Counted from the first letter of the stretch, positions 9,500-19,764 are shown. The stretch: DNA of 43,562 nt from Xanthomonas populi (GCF_002940065.1 NZ_MDEJ01000019.1:1-43562); one strand, 5' to 3'. Notes: a model not told the origin generated them from the letters alone. Numbers and translations are program-made.

Positions 9500-9985
9500 T
9501 TACTTCTTGCTCCGCTTGCCCAGCCGCACCCCATCCAGCAACACGAACAGCGGCGGCCACAGCGCCATGCCCAGCAGCGGCGCCCACCAATAACTCCACG
9601 GCAGGGTCGGCTCGCCCACCGCCAGATGCACCGCCGAGGACACGATGCGGTCGTTAAGCAGCAGCCCACCGATCGCCAGCGCCTGCTGCGAGACCGGGAA
9701 GAAGCGCATCCGCGCGCGGAAGCGCTGCAGGATGAAGGTCAGGATCACCAACCGTAGCGCCTGCTCGCCGAGCAGCCCGCCGTACAGCAGATCGGCCAGC
9801 ACGCCGGCCACGAACGCAATGCCCAGCCCGACCCGGTCCGGTTCTTCGATCACCCAGTACGCCAGCACCAGCGCCAGCCAATACGGGCGCAGCGGCTGCA
9901 CCACAAACGGCAACGGCAGCAGGCCCAGCACCAGCGCGATGACGAAGCTCGCCGGCAGGATCCAGGGGTTGCGCATGCGGGTCAT
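9500..9985 (-). CDS. mreD: Rod shape-determining protein MreD
   Basis: A 161-residue inner-membrane protein with about five hydrophobic segments, of the usual MreD length. It belongs to the elongasome that links MreB filaments to PBP2/RodA. Recognisable features are the opening RNPWILPASFVIALVLGLLP and GIAFVAGVLADLLYGGLLGE. The start overlaps the mreC stop by 4 bases. MreD sequences are poorly conserved, so the call leans on position between mreC and mrdA as well as on the membrane pattern. Confidence 0.92.
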   Translation of the reverse strand: MTRMRNPWILPASFVIALVLGLLPLPFVVQPLRPYWLALVLAYWVIEEPDRVGLGIAFVAGVLADLLYGGLLGEQALRLVILTFILQRFRARMRFFPVSQQALAIGGLLLNDRIVSSAVHLAVGEPTLPWSYWWAPLLGMALWPPLFVLLDGVRLGKRSKK

Positions 9986-11283
9986 TGCTCCGTCTCCGGT
10001 GGAGACGGACGGGATTGGGGAGTTGGGAGTGGGGATTCGGCAGAAGCAGGCTGCTGGGAGCGCGAGTCGGGCGCGGGGACTCGGGAATCGGTGGGAGCGG
10101 GTTGCTGGGGCATTGCGCGCCGACTGGATAGGGCGCGTTGAGCACTTGGCGCGGACGTTGGCGGCACGGGAGATGTCTGGGTCCGTTGTGCGGCATTGGA
10201 CGCCGCTGGCGGCATGGTGCCTGGCTGGCGTGCAGCAGCACGCTTGCCCGTTGTACTGGACTGACCAGCGACAGAGTGGCCGGCTGCCGGGGTGCGCGGC
10301 GAAGACGTCACGGTGCCGCTGATTGTCGTTGCAGGCGGTGTGGCAGTTGCGGGAGCGGATGACGGTGCCAGCGCGCCGGTCTGTTGTGCAGCTCCAGCGG
10401 CGGCGGGACCGCTTGGGCTGGTTGATGGATTCAAGCCCACGCGCAGCGGTTTACCGGCGCGCAGCAACAGCACGTCACGGCCGCGATCGAGTTTGGCGGC
10501 GGGGGTCAGTTCGCCGACCAGGAAGGCGTGGGTGTCGTCGGGATGCAATTCGGAGACCTTGCCGACCGGGAAGCCGGCCGGGAAGCGGCCGCCCAGGCCG
10601 GAGGTGACGATCTCATCGCCCACCTCCACGCCTGCACTGAGCGGGATGTCACGCAGTTCCAGCCGGTCGCTGCGGCCGTAGACGATCAGGCGCACGCCGT
10701 TGCGCGCCACGCTGACCGGCACCGCGTGGTCGGGGTCGGTCAGCAGCAGCACGGTCGAATGCAGCGGTGTGACTTCGATCACCTGGCCCATCAGCCCGCC
10801 GGCATCGATCACCGCCTGGCCCATCAGCACGCCATCGCGGCTGCCGGCATCCAGCAGCAGGCGCTGCCGGGTCGGGTCCAGATCGATATCCAGGATCGGC
10901 GCAAGCTGCACGTCCAGGCCACGGCGCTCGGCCACATTGAGCAGCTCGCGCAGCTGCGCGTTGTCCAGCGCGGCGGTCTGCAGGCGGGTCAGGCGCGCCT
11001 TGGCCACCAGCAGCTGATTGCGCAGCGCGCGGGTTTCTTCCACCAGTTGCGCATGGGTGGCGGCGTTGTCGCGCACCTGGGAGCCGATCCGCCCCGGCAA
11101 CCCAGCCACCGCCCAGATCGGCTGGATCAGCAGATTGGCCTGCATGCGCAGCTGGCTCAGCCAGCTGCCGCGGCTGTCAAGCGCAATCAGCACGATCGCC
11201 AGTACCAGATAGACCAGCAAGCGCAGCGTGGAGGTGACTTCGCCCGGACGGGAGGCGACGGGAGGACCGGCGTAGGAGGGCAC
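9982..11283 (-). CDS. mreC: Rod shape-determining protein MreC with long low-complexity tail
   Basis: A 433-residue bitopic protein that scaffolds PBP2 in the periplasm. It has one N-terminal membrane helix (about 19-37, LRLLVYLVLAIVLIALDSRG), a coiled-coil (about 60-105) and the beta-barrel MreC core to about residue 285 (DRGRDVLLLRAGKPLRVGLN). The last ~145 residues are Pro/Ser/Ala/Thr-rich and much longer than in E. coli. The final 35 (from DSRVPAPDSR to SPPETEQ) are encoded by the degenerate GATTCGGGA-type repeat seen in several intergenic spaces here. It is second in the mreBCD-mrdA-rodA cluster, 172 bases after mreB, and overlaps mreD by 4 bases. Confidence 0.95.
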   Translation of the reverse strand: MPSYAGPPVASRPGEVTSTLRLLVYLVLAIVLIALDSRGSWLSQLRMQANLLIQPIWAVAGLPGRIGSQVRDNAATHAQLVEETRALRNQLLVAKARLTRLQTAALDNAQLRELLNVAERRGLDVQLAPILDIDLDPTRQRLLLDAGSRDGVLMGQAVIDAGGLMGQVIEVTPLHSTVLLLTDPDHAVPVSVARNGVRLIVYGRSDRLELRDIPLSAGVEVGDEIVTSGLGGRFPAGFPVGKVSELHPDDTHAFLVGELTPAAKLDRGRDVLLLRAGKPLRVGLNPSTSPSGPAAAGAAQQTGALAPSSAPATATPPATTISGTVTSSPRTPAAGHSVAGQSSTTGKRAAARQPGTMPPAASNAAQRTQTSPVPPTSAPSAQRALSSRRAMPQQPAPTDSRVPAPDSRSQQPASAESPLPTPQSRPSPPETEQ

Positions 11284-11455
11284 TGTCAGGGCCGGGAAGG
11301 GGGAATCGGGAGTGGGAAATCGGAGAGCGGTGTGCTGCCCTCGGTGCGGTTGAGGCTAAAACTAAAATCGGCGGGACAGCGTAGCAACCGCGCAGGGCCG
11401 CATGCAGAAAATGCTTTTACGATTGCCCACTCTCGATTCCCGATTCCCGGCCCCA

Positions 11456-12790
<1,335 letters not shown>

Positions 12791-13723
12791 ATGTCCGCAC
12801 TGATCTGTGGTTCCCTCGCCTACGACACCATCATGGTGTTTCCGGACCAGTTCAAGAACCATATCCTGCCGGACAAGGTGCATATCCTGAATGTGTCGTT
12901 TCTGGTGCCTCGCATGCGCCGCGAGTTCGGCGGCTGCGCCGGCAACATCGCCTACAACCTGCATCTGCTAGGCGGCGCGCCGATCCCGATGGGCACCGTT
13001 GGCCAGGATTTCGGCCCCTATCGCGACCACTTCGAGGCGCTGGGCATCGACCTGTCGCGGGTGAAGATCATCGATGATCTGTTCACCCCGCAGGCCTTCA
13101 TCACCACCGACCACGACAACAACCAGATCACCGCCTTCCATCCGGGCGCGATGATGCGCAGCTACGAAAACCATGTGCGCGACGTGCCCGGCGTCACCCT
13201 GGGCCTGGTCGGGCCGGACGGGCGCGAAGGCATGATCCAGAATGCGGAAGAGTTCGCTGCAGCCGGCATCCCTTTCATCTTTGATCCCGGCCAGGCGATG
13301 CCGTTGTTCAACGGACCGGAGCTGCGCGAGTTCATCGAGCAGGCCACCTACGTGGTGGTCAACGACTACGAATCCAATCTGTTGCAGGAACGTACCGGCT
13401 GGGACGAGAAGGACATCGTCTCGCGCGTGCAGGCCTACATCACCACGCAAGGCCCGAAGGGCGCGCTGGTGCATACGCCGGAGAAGACCTACGACATTCC
13501 GCCGGCGCACGAGCGCCGCGTGGTGGACCCGACCGGCTGTGGCGACGCCTTCCGCGCCGGACTGATCTACGGCATCCAGGGCGGCTACGACTGGCTGACA
13601 ATCGGGCGAATGGGCAATCTGATGGGCGCGCTGAAAGTGGAGCATCCAGGCACGCAGAATCAGCGTTTTGAGTTCACCGAGTTCAATGACCAGTTCAAGC
13701 AGCAGTTTGGGTATGCGCTTTGA
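12791..13723 (+). CDS. PfkB-family carbohydrate/adenosine kinase
   Basis: A 310-residue ribokinase-fold kinase. Both PfkB signatures are visible: the substrate-side EFGGCAGNIAYNLHLLGG (45-62) and the ATP/anion-hole motif DPTGCGDAFRAG (246-257) with the catalytic Asp252. The ATG at 12791 was preferred over an upstream in-frame ATG at 12713, because the protein then opens with the family's typical MSALICGSLAYDTI strand. In related genomes this gene is usually called an adenosine kinase, but substrate cannot be read from the sequence. It stands alone, divergent from mreB and followed by a repeat and an IS110 remnant. Confidence 0.88.
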   Translation: MSALICGSLAYDTIMVFPDQFKNHILPDKVHILNVSFLVPRMRREFGGCAGNIAYNLHLLGGAPIPMGTVGQDFGPYRDHFEALGIDLSRVKIIDDLFTPQAFITTDHDNNQITAFHPGAMMRSYENHVRDVPGVTLGLVGPDGREGMIQNAEEFAAAGIPFIFDPGQAMPLFNGPELREFIEQATYVVVNDYESNLLQERTGWDEKDIVSRVQAYITTQGPKGALVHTPEKTYDIPPAHERRVVDPTGCGDAFRAGLIYGIQGGYDWLTIGRMGNLMGALKVEHPGTQNQRFEFTEFNDQFKQQFGYAL

Positions 13724-13757
13724 CGCTGTGCTGATCAGCAGCGTCGAGCCCGCCTAG

Positions 13758-13800
13758 CCCTTCTCCCACCGGGAGAAAGTGCCCCGCAGGGGCGGGGTGA
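13758..13800. repeat. Dispersed hairpin repeat, copy 1
   Basis: Contains CCCTTCTCCCACCGGGAGAA followed by AGTGCCCC and GGGGCGGG(G)TGA, a hairpin-forming element scattered through genomes of this group. A second, diverged copy lies at 29788-29833. It follows the kinase gene by about 35 bases and may also act as a transcription stop. Confidence 0.6.
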
Positions 13801-13826
13801 GCAACTGGGTTGGGCGTCAAGCCCGG

Positions 13827-14165
13827 TGAAGGGTCGCGTCGAAGGCTGTTTGATCGCGCACCATCGCGTTGAAGATAACCAGCAGCTTGCGCATGCACGC
13901 CACCAGCGCCACCTCGGCGACGTTTGGCCTGTTATGCCAGCGGACTGTGCTCCACCGCCTGGCGCTTGCACGCCTCCGAGGCGCGCAAGCGCTCCTCCGG
14001 CCATTGGATATGCAGCTTCATGTCGTGGTGTCCCTGCGTGTTTGGTGCTTGCTTGAGACGGGTCTTCTCCATGCTCAGCATCTCCACCCACTGGCGCCGC
14101 CGCGCCAATTAATCGGTTAAGGCCTGGGCAGCCTCATCTGGCAACGCGCGTTGGGTCCGTACTCT
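13827..14165 (-). pseudogene. Internally deleted IS110-family transposase remnant
   Basis: Reading on the minus strand, one frame gives TQRALPDEAAQALTD-stop-LARRRQWVEMLSMEKTRLKQ, then MKLHIQWPEERLRASEACKR and QAVEHSPL. It then jumps to VAEVALVACMRKLLVIFNAM and a stop at 13827. These are the mid-region and the extreme C-terminus of IS110-type (DEDD/Transposase_20) recombinases. The roughly 100-150 residues normally between them (the SVPGIG...LYMAALVA part) are absent, as is the N-terminal RuvC-like domain. There is one in-frame TAA. The fragment is dead and separates the kinase from the HAD gene. Confidence 0.72.
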
Positions 14166-14188
14166 TCGCCCACTTGCGAGATGTGACG

Positions 14189-14803
14189 CTAGCCTTTCCA
14201 CTGCACCAGCAGTTGCATGCAATCGTGCAACCGCCAATCGGCAAAACCAGGCCAAGGATCACCCGGTGTGTTGACCAATACAGTGCAGGCGCCAACCGCG
14301 CGGCCGCAGGCCAGGTCGTTGTGGTGGTCGCCGACCATCACCAACGCCGCGCCATCCACTGACCAGCGTCGTTCGAAATACTGCAAGCCATCGGGTGCGG
14401 GTTTGGGTGCGGCGTCCTCTCGGCCGACGATGTCGTCCCAGGCAAACGCATCGTCCAGACCAATCGCCTGCAACGTCACCTGCGCCAGTTCGCGCGCGTT
14501 GCGGGTGAGCATACCGAGCCGGCATCCTGCTGCCTGCAAAGCGCGCACCAATTTCGCTGCGCCAGGTGCGGGCCGCGCGGTCTGTGCGAGTTCACGCTCG
14601 TGCGCGAGCAACCAGGCATGTTTGGCTGCAGCCTGGTCGGTCGGTAGCGATGCCAGGTGACGCAGGATGTCGGCCTCAGGCGGGATCTCCAACGTGCGTC
14701 GGATCAATGCGAAATCATGCACAGCTTCGGTCAGCGTGCCGTCCATGTCGAAGACCCAGTGGCGGTAGTGAGACAACGCGGGAGATGTCTGTGCGATTTT
14801 CAT
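14189..14803 (-). CDS. HAD-superfamily phosphatase (phosphoglycolate phosphatase-like)
   Basis: A 204-residue HAD hydrolase. Motif I is VFDMDGTLTEAVHDF (nucleophile Asp19, acid/base Asp21), motif II is LGMLTRNARE (Thr), and motif III/IV is KPAPDGLQYF with VMVGDHHNDLACG (Lys and two Asp). The helical cap is the short type between motifs I and II, as in subfamily IA. The substrate is unknown; gph-like is a family label only. The ATG at 14803 gives a normal N-terminus. It is transcribed away from nothing obvious: 162 bases separate it from the next gene upstream, and the IS110 remnant lies downstream. Confidence 0.88.
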   Translation of the reverse strand: MKIAQTSPALSHYRHWVFDMDGTLTEAVHDFALIRRTLEIPPEADILRHLASLPTDQAAAKHAWLLAHERELAQTARPAPGAAKLVRALQAAGCRLGMLTRNARELAQVTLQAIGLDDAFAWDDIVGREDAAPKPAPDGLQYFERRWSVDGAALVMVGDHHNDLACGRAVGACTVLVNTPGDPWPGFADWRLHDCMQLLVQWKG

Positions 14804-14965
14804 GCCGTTCCTACGTGCGAAGACTTGAGAGTGGCTGGCGCAACACGCCGAACCGTCGTCAGGTGACGCAGACGGTGCGCAATCACCAAAGGAGTCGAGC
14901 GATACAGGCCGATGCCGTGCACTGACCGCGCGCCGGTTGGCCGCACAGTCGTCTGTTGCTCGCGT

Positions 14966-15685
14966 CTACTTCCAGTCCGGCATCTGCGTGTTATCCAGCC
15001 CGCCCACTTCGAACTCGGCCGTGCGCGTGCCGCCGGCTTTCACAGGGAACGCGATGCTGATGCGTTTGGCATTACGCACCAATTTCCACAACGCCTTGTC
15101 GTCGTCGATGAACATCGCGATCGCTTCGTCGGTGTCGGGGCGATGCGCAGCCATCGGGCGCGCTGCACCGCCATCGACCGAGACCTTCACCTTGCAGCCG
15201 CTGTAGCAATTGAAGTCGCCGGCCTTGAGCACGAGATAGCTGTGGCGCTTCCACTGCGGGTGATCGCGGAACACCAGGCTCACCGGCTTCGGGCCGCTGC
15301 CGTCCACATCCAGGCGTTCTTTGGCATCGATCATCGCCGAGCGCTGCGTGCCGCCCTTGGCCGGTACTTGCGAGTACTGCCACAATGCCTGCATGCGGCG
15401 CAGTTCGCGCGCCTGTTCGCCCTTGGCCTTGATGTCGGCGTAGCCGGGCTCGACGCGCGTGGCCGCAGCGGTGCCAGGGAAGCCTTCCAGCAAGGCGGCG
15501 CCGTGCGCGCGTGCCATGTCCCAGTTTTCGGCCTTCACCGCCGCGTCGTATTGCTTGGCGAGCGCATCGGCATCGTGTTCTTTAGCTTGCGCCTGGGCGG
15601 TTTCCTGCGCCTTACGTTGCGCCTCGCGGTCGGTACAGCCACTCACTACAGCGACGCACAAGGCCGCGCTCAGCAGATACTTCAT
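14966..15685 (-). CDS. Putative lipoprotein, function unknown
   Basis: 239 residues from ATG 15685, which has GGAG about 9 bases upstream and gives a good lipoprotein signal peptide (MKYLLSAALCVAVVSGC; lipobox VSGC, Cys17). An Ala/Lys/Glu-rich, probably helical stretch follows (about 20-75), then a beta-rich C-terminal region with DGSGPKPVSLVFRDHP, CYSGCKVKVSVDGG and ISIAFPVKAGG. I do not recognise a named family. The earlier in-frame ATG at 15709 would put 8 extra residues before the signal peptide. It stands between the HAD phosphatase and the M1 peptidase on the same strand, with 115 bases to the latter. Confidence 0.85.
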   Translation of the reverse strand: MKYLLSAALCVAVVSGCTDREAQRKAQETAQAQAKEHDADALAKQYDAAVKAENWDMARAHGAALLEGFPGTAAATRVEPGYADIKAKGEQARELRRMQALWQYSQVPAKGGTQRSAMIDAKERLDVDGSGPKPVSLVFRDHPQWKRHSYLVLKAGDFNCYSGCKVKVSVDGGAARPMAAHRPDTDEAIAMFIDDDKALWKLVRNAKRISIAFPVKAGGTRTAEFEVGGLDNTQMPDWK

Positions 15686-15800
15686 CGTGGACTCCGGAAG
15701 CTGGAACATAAGCGCCCACGATACCAGCCGTCGCGGACATGGATCGGAAACGATAACGGCGGCCCTACGGCCGCCGTTGCGATGGACTACCCGCGCAATG

Positions 15801-17747
15801 TTACTTGGGCGCAGGTGCCGCCTTCGCCTTGGTCAGCATCTCGGCCACCGATGCGGTGGTGATCGGGTGGTAGCTGGGCTTGGCTTTTTCGAAGGCCTGT
15901 TCGGCGAAGGCGATGCCGTCCGGGGTCTTCAACAGTTCGGCGTAGATCGGCAGCACCAGCTTGCTGCGGCCGACGCGTTCGATGAACTCGCCTGCAGCGG
16001 CCTGTGCGTCGGTGTAGCCGCTGCGGATCGCCAGCGGATACCAGCGCATGGCGATTTCGCCATTCGGCGTGCCGGTGAAGTGGTAGGCGGTATCCAGTTG
16101 CTTGAGCTGTTCCGGCTTCAAGGTCGCCCCCATGCCGCTGAGGAAATGCACCCACTGCTGCGTGCCCCATTCGCTGGTGACCTGCGCGCTCGGCAAGCTG
16201 CCGCTGCCGCTCCAGGCGATACGCGCGGTGTCCACGATCGAGAAGCTGCGCGAGCGGGCTTTGGTTACCAATGCCGGGATACCTGGCTGCTTCAACCACG
16301 CATCCACTTCGGCCGCGCTCACGGTGTTGGGATGCTTGTCCAGCAGGTTCTTCTTGAGGTCATCGACGAACTGGTCGGTGGTGGCACTCTGGAACGCATG
16401 ATCGTCGAACCAGCCGCGCAGGAACGGGTCGAATACCTCGCGCCCGAAGCGCTGCTCCAGAAACTGCAGAAACCACGCGCCCTTGACGTAGGCCACCTGG
16501 CTCAAGGCTTCGTCCGGGTCGCGCTCGGCCAGCGGCGGCAATGCCAATGCCTGGTCGGCCGGCGCCATATCCTTCAGTTCGGCCAGCAGATCGCCCTGGT
16601 CGATCTCGCGCTCCATCTCGGCCATCTCCGCGCCATACAGCGCCTCGGTAATGCGGGCCTGCACGTAGGTGGTGAAGCCTTCGTTGAGCCAGATGTCTTT
16701 CCAGCTGGCATTGGTCACCAGGTTGCCCGACCAGCTATGCGCCAGTTCGTGCGCGACCAACGACACCAGCGACTTGTCGCCGACAATCACGGTAGGCGTG
16801 GCGAAGGTCAGACGCGGATTTTCCATCCCGCCGAAGGGGAACGACGGCGGCAGCACCAGCATGTCGTAACGGCCCCAACGATACGGGGCATAGAGTTTTT
16901 CGGCGGCACCGATCATCTTCTCGGTGTCTTCGAATTCCTTGGCGGCCTTGTCGGCCATGGCCGGCTCGGCCCACACGCCCGAGCGCGCGGAAATCGGCTT
17001 GAACACCACATCGCCAGCAGCAATCGCCAGCAGATACGAAGGAATCGGCTCGGGCATCGTGAAGCTGTAATCGCCATCGCGCGCGGCCTTGGGGTCGTTG
17101 TCGGCGCTCATCAACACCATCACGTCCGGGCGCGAGGTCACATGCGCGCTATAGGTGAAGCGCACGCTCGGGGTGTCCTGCAACGGCACCCAGCTGCGCG
17201 CATGGATCGCCTGCGACTGGCTGAACATGAAGGGCAGTTGCTTGCCTTCGGTCATGGACGGCTCCAGCCACTGCAGGCCCGAGGCGGTCGGTGCGGTGTG
17301 ATACGTGATCACGATCTTGGCTGGATGATTCGGCGTCTCGATGGTGAGCTTGCTGCCGAAGGTCTTGTGGGCCGGCGCCAGCGCGAACTGCAGCGGCGAG
17401 AGTGCGCCCTTGCCGTCGTCGGCCTGCACCTGCGCAATGCGCAGCTCGCGCGTGTCCAGCACCAGCTGTTTGGCGGCCTTGTCCTTCCACTCCAGCGTGT
17501 AGGTCGCGGTGCCGCCGATCTGCTTGGCATCGAAATCCAGCTTCAGATCCAGCGCCAGGTCCTTGATGACCACCAACTGCGGCTGGGCGTAGGAGCTTTC
17601 GTCGTGGTTGCGGGCGTCTGCTTTCACAAGAGCCTTGGCAGTGGCGGCAGGCGCCGCGTTGGTGGTGGCCGGCAGCGGGGAATCGTTGGAACAGCCGGCC
17701 AGCGCGATGGAGACGGCCAGGGACAGCGACAGGAACGGGAAGCGCAT
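15801..17747 (-). CDS. M1-family zinc aminopeptidase, lipoprotein-anchored
   Basis: 648 residues from ATG 17747 (MRFPFLSLSLAVSIALAGCS), with a lipobox LAGC, so it is probably anchored in the outer membrane facing the periplasm. The M1 exopeptidase motif GGMEN is at 306-310. The zinc site HELAH is at 333-337, with the third ligand Glu356 in NEGFTTY exactly 19 residues on (HExxH-x18-E). The C-terminal ~140 residues resemble the helical leukotriene-A4-hydrolase C domain. It should remove N-terminal residues from peptides. An in-frame ATG at 17777 would add 10 residues upstream of the signal peptide and is less likely. Confidence 0.92.
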   Translation of the reverse strand: MRFPFLSLSLAVSIALAGCSNDSPLPATTNAAPAATAKALVKADARNHDESSYAQPQLVVIKDLALDLKLDFDAKQIGGTATYTLEWKDKAAKQLVLDTRELRIAQVQADDGKGALSPLQFALAPAHKTFGSKLTIETPNHPAKIVITYHTAPTASGLQWLEPSMTEGKQLPFMFSQSQAIHARSWVPLQDTPSVRFTYSAHVTSRPDVMVLMSADNDPKAARDGDYSFTMPEPIPSYLLAIAAGDVVFKPISARSGVWAEPAMADKAAKEFEDTEKMIGAAEKLYAPYRWGRYDMLVLPPSFPFGGMENPRLTFATPTVIVGDKSLVSLVAHELAHSWSGNLVTNASWKDIWLNEGFTTYVQARITEALYGAEMAEMEREIDQGDLLAELKDMAPADQALALPPLAERDPDEALSQVAYVKGAWFLQFLEQRFGREVFDPFLRGWFDDHAFQSATTDQFVDDLKKNLLDKHPNTVSAAEVDAWLKQPGIPALVTKARSRSFSIVDTARIAWSGSGSLPSAQVTSEWGTQQWVHFLSGMGATLKPEQLKQLDTAYHFTGTPNGEIAMRWYPLAIRSGYTDAQAAAGEFIERVGRSKLVLPIYAELLKTPDGIAFAEQAFEKAKPSYHPITTASVAEMLTKAKAAPAPK

Positions 17748-17821
17748 CGACGGCACCGCAGCGAGGAAATTGGGCATTTTAGCGCCATGGGCCGATGCCT
17801 GCCCGTGCGATCGCTGGTTGC

Positions 17822-18712
17822 TCAGGTCACCGGATGACTACGCGGGCTGTCGTGCCCATCGCGCACCAGGCGCCGGCCGCCTGAAAACTTGGCGTGGTAC
17901 ATCGCCGCGTCGGCACGCCGATACAACTCGGTGCCATCCAGGCCCTGCTCGCACACCGCGCTGCCGGCGCTCACATGCAGCGGCGCTTCGTCGGCATCTT
18001 CGCGTTCGAGCATCGAGAGCCATTGATTGAGCTTGAGCGTGGCCTCGTCTTCGCTTGCATGCACACCGATCAGGAATTCATCGCCGCCCCAGCGTCCGAT
18101 CCAGTCCTGCGCGCCCAGCCAGCCGTAGGCCGACTCCACCAGCCGCACCAGCATGCGGTCGCCGGCCAGATGCCCGAAACGATCGTTGATCGTCTTGAGG
18201 TTATCCATGTCCAGCACGACCAACACGAACGGCCAGCCTTCGCGCTGCGCGGCGGTGACCGAATCGCGCATCGCCTGCTCGCAACCGCGCCGGTTCAACG
18301 CCTCGGTGAGCGAATCGAACAAGGCGTGCTTCTTCAGATCGCGCATGCCGGCGTCGATACCGCGCAGGCTGCGATTGATGCCGCGCAGCAGACGCCCCAA
18401 CTCGTCGTCGCCATGTTCGGGCAGCGTGGGCAGGCGTTGATCGGCGTAGTACGCATCCAGCGCGTCGGCGGCGATGCGCAGCGGCGCGAGCAGGCGATAT
18501 AGCGCAGATAGCGTCAACGCGGTGCCCGCCAGCGTGGCCAGCAATGCCACGATCACCACCGACCACAGCGGGCGTCCACCCAACTCGCTTTGCCATGCCA
18601 GCCAGACGGTCAGCAACAGTAGCGGCAAATAGATGCCGATAAAGGTCACCGCCAGCAGCTTGGCGCTGAAGGAGCGAGGAAACACGCGCGACAGACCTGC
18701 GTACAAGCGCAT
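17822..18712 (-). CDS. Membrane-anchored GGDEF diguanylate cyclase
   Basis: 296 residues from ATG 18712, chosen because GGAG lies 6 bases upstream; an ATG at 18835 would add 41 residues of low plausibility. Two membrane helices lie at about 19-40 and 49-72, followed by a HAMP-like linker (about 74-125) and a GGDEF domain (about 130-290). The catalytic signature is RWGGDEFLIG (GGDEF 209-213), so it should make cyclic di-GMP from GTP. The product-inhibition RxxD site expected five residues before GGDEF reads GAQD, so I-site feedback is probably lost. There is no EAL domain. With only about 10 residues between the helices, a large periplasmic sensor is absent. Confidence 0.9.
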   Translation of the reverse strand: MRLYAGLSRVFPRSFSAKLLAVTFIGIYLPLLLLTVWLAWQSELGGRPLWSVVIVALLATLAGTALTLSALYRLLAPLRIAADALDAYYADQRLPTLPEHGDDELGRLLRGINRSLRGIDAGMRDLKKHALFDSLTEALNRRGCEQAMRDSVTAAQREGWPFVLVVLDMDNLKTINDRFGHLAGDRMLVRLVESAYGWLGAQDWIGRWGGDEFLIGVHASEDEATLKLNQWLSMLEREDADEAPLHVSAGSAVCEQGLDGTELYRRADAAMYHAKFSGGRRLVRDGHDSPRSHPVT

Positions 18713-18915
18713 CCACGTCTCCAGCGAAAGATGGCCCAGTGTCGCCGACCATTCGTGGAGCCAACGCGACGGGAGTCTCAAAAGTTTGTCGGCAACCGCA
18801 GGCGCGCAAGTCCCGATGGCACCGCAAGCGGACACAAGCGCAGCTGGTTGGCGAGATATCCGGCGCGCGATGTACGCCGGACTGGACGCTCAGGTAACGA
18901 CGCGTCGGATCACGC
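18713..18915. other. Intergenic between ubiE and the GGDEF gene
   Basis: 203 bases with no further gene. Part of it is open in the GGDEF frame as far as 18835, but it lacks a convincing start or conserved residues. Confidence 0.4.
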
Positions 18916-19677
18916 TCAGATCTTGTAGCCGGAGTGGATCGCCACAATGCCGCCGGTCAGATTCTTGAAATGGCAACGCGCAAATCCGGCCTCGCCCATC
19001 ATGCCTTTGAGCGATTCCTGCGGCGGATGCTTGCGGATGCTTTCGGCCAGATACTGGTAGCTGGCGGCATCGCGTGCGAACAACTGGCCCAGCTTCGGCA
19101 GGATCTTGAACGAGTGGAAGTCGTAGATCGGCTTGAACCAGTCGGCGGTGACTTCGGAAAATTCCAGCACGCGCGCCTGCCCGCCCACCCGCAACACGCG
19201 GTACATCTCGCGCAGCGCGGCGTCTTTATCGGTGACGTTGCGCAGGCCGAACGAGATGGTCACCAGATCGAAACTCTGATCCGGGAACGGCAGCGCCTCG
19301 GCATTGCATTGCACGTAATCGAAGCCGGCCACCAGGCCACGGTTGGTCAGCCGGTCGCGGCCCACCGACAACATGCCGGCATTGATGTCGCCCAGCACCA
19401 CCGCGCCCTCGTTGCCCACGCGCTCTTTGAGCAGCACTGCGATGTCGCCGGTGCCGCCCGCCAGATCCAGCACGCGGTCGCCCGGTTTCACCTGCGCAGT
19501 CGCCACAAAGTAACGTTTCCACGCGCGGTGCACGCCCAGACTCATCAGATCGTTCATCAGGTCGTAGTTGCGCGCGACCGAGCTGAAGACTTCGCCGACC
19601 AGCTTCTGCTTGTCCTTGGCAGCGACATCGCGAAAGCCGAAATGGGTGGTACCGGAGGTATAGGGAGATTCGCTCAT
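18916..19677 (-). CDS. ubiE: Ubiquinone/menaquinone biosynthesis C-methyltransferase UbiE
   Basis: A 253-residue SAM-dependent methyltransferase of quinone synthesis. The start at ATG 19677 gives [20 protein letters not shown], the usual UbiE N-terminus. Family motifs are [20 protein letters not shown], the SAM-binding [14 protein letters not shown], the DINAGML acidic turn, [13 protein letters not shown] and the C-terminal [12 protein letters not shown]. Length matches E. coli UbiE (251). It is divergent from the efflux pair; the 87-base gap must hold both promoters. Confidence 0.97.
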   Translation of the reverse strand: MSESPYTSGTTHFGFRDVAAKDKQKLVGEVFSSVARNYDLMNDLMSLGVHRAWKRYFVATAQVKPGDRVLDLAGGTGDIAVLLKERVGNEGAVVLGDINAGMLSVGRDRLTNRGLVAGFDYVQCNAEALPFPDQSFDLVTISFGLRNVTDKDAALREMYRVLRVGGQARVLEFSEVTADWFKPIYDFHSFKILPKLGQLFARDAASYQYLAESIRKHPPQESLKGMMGEAGFARCHFKNLTGGIVAIHSGYKI

Positions 19678-19764
19678 GGGCGGATTATCGCACTGCTGAC
19701 GCCGCCATGACCGCAACCGGACCACAATCGCGCTCTTACCTGCGACTGGCCCTGCGAGCATTCG

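Noticed and set aside
13735-14091. A 118-codon minus-strand frame in the IS110 remnant.
   Set aside because: It is a shifted reading of the transposase remnant; the IS110 residues are in another frame.
18713-18835. Longer N-terminus for the GGDEF protein from ATG 18835.
   Set aside because: The ATG at 18712 has GGAG at good spacing and the extra 41 residues look like intergenic sequence.
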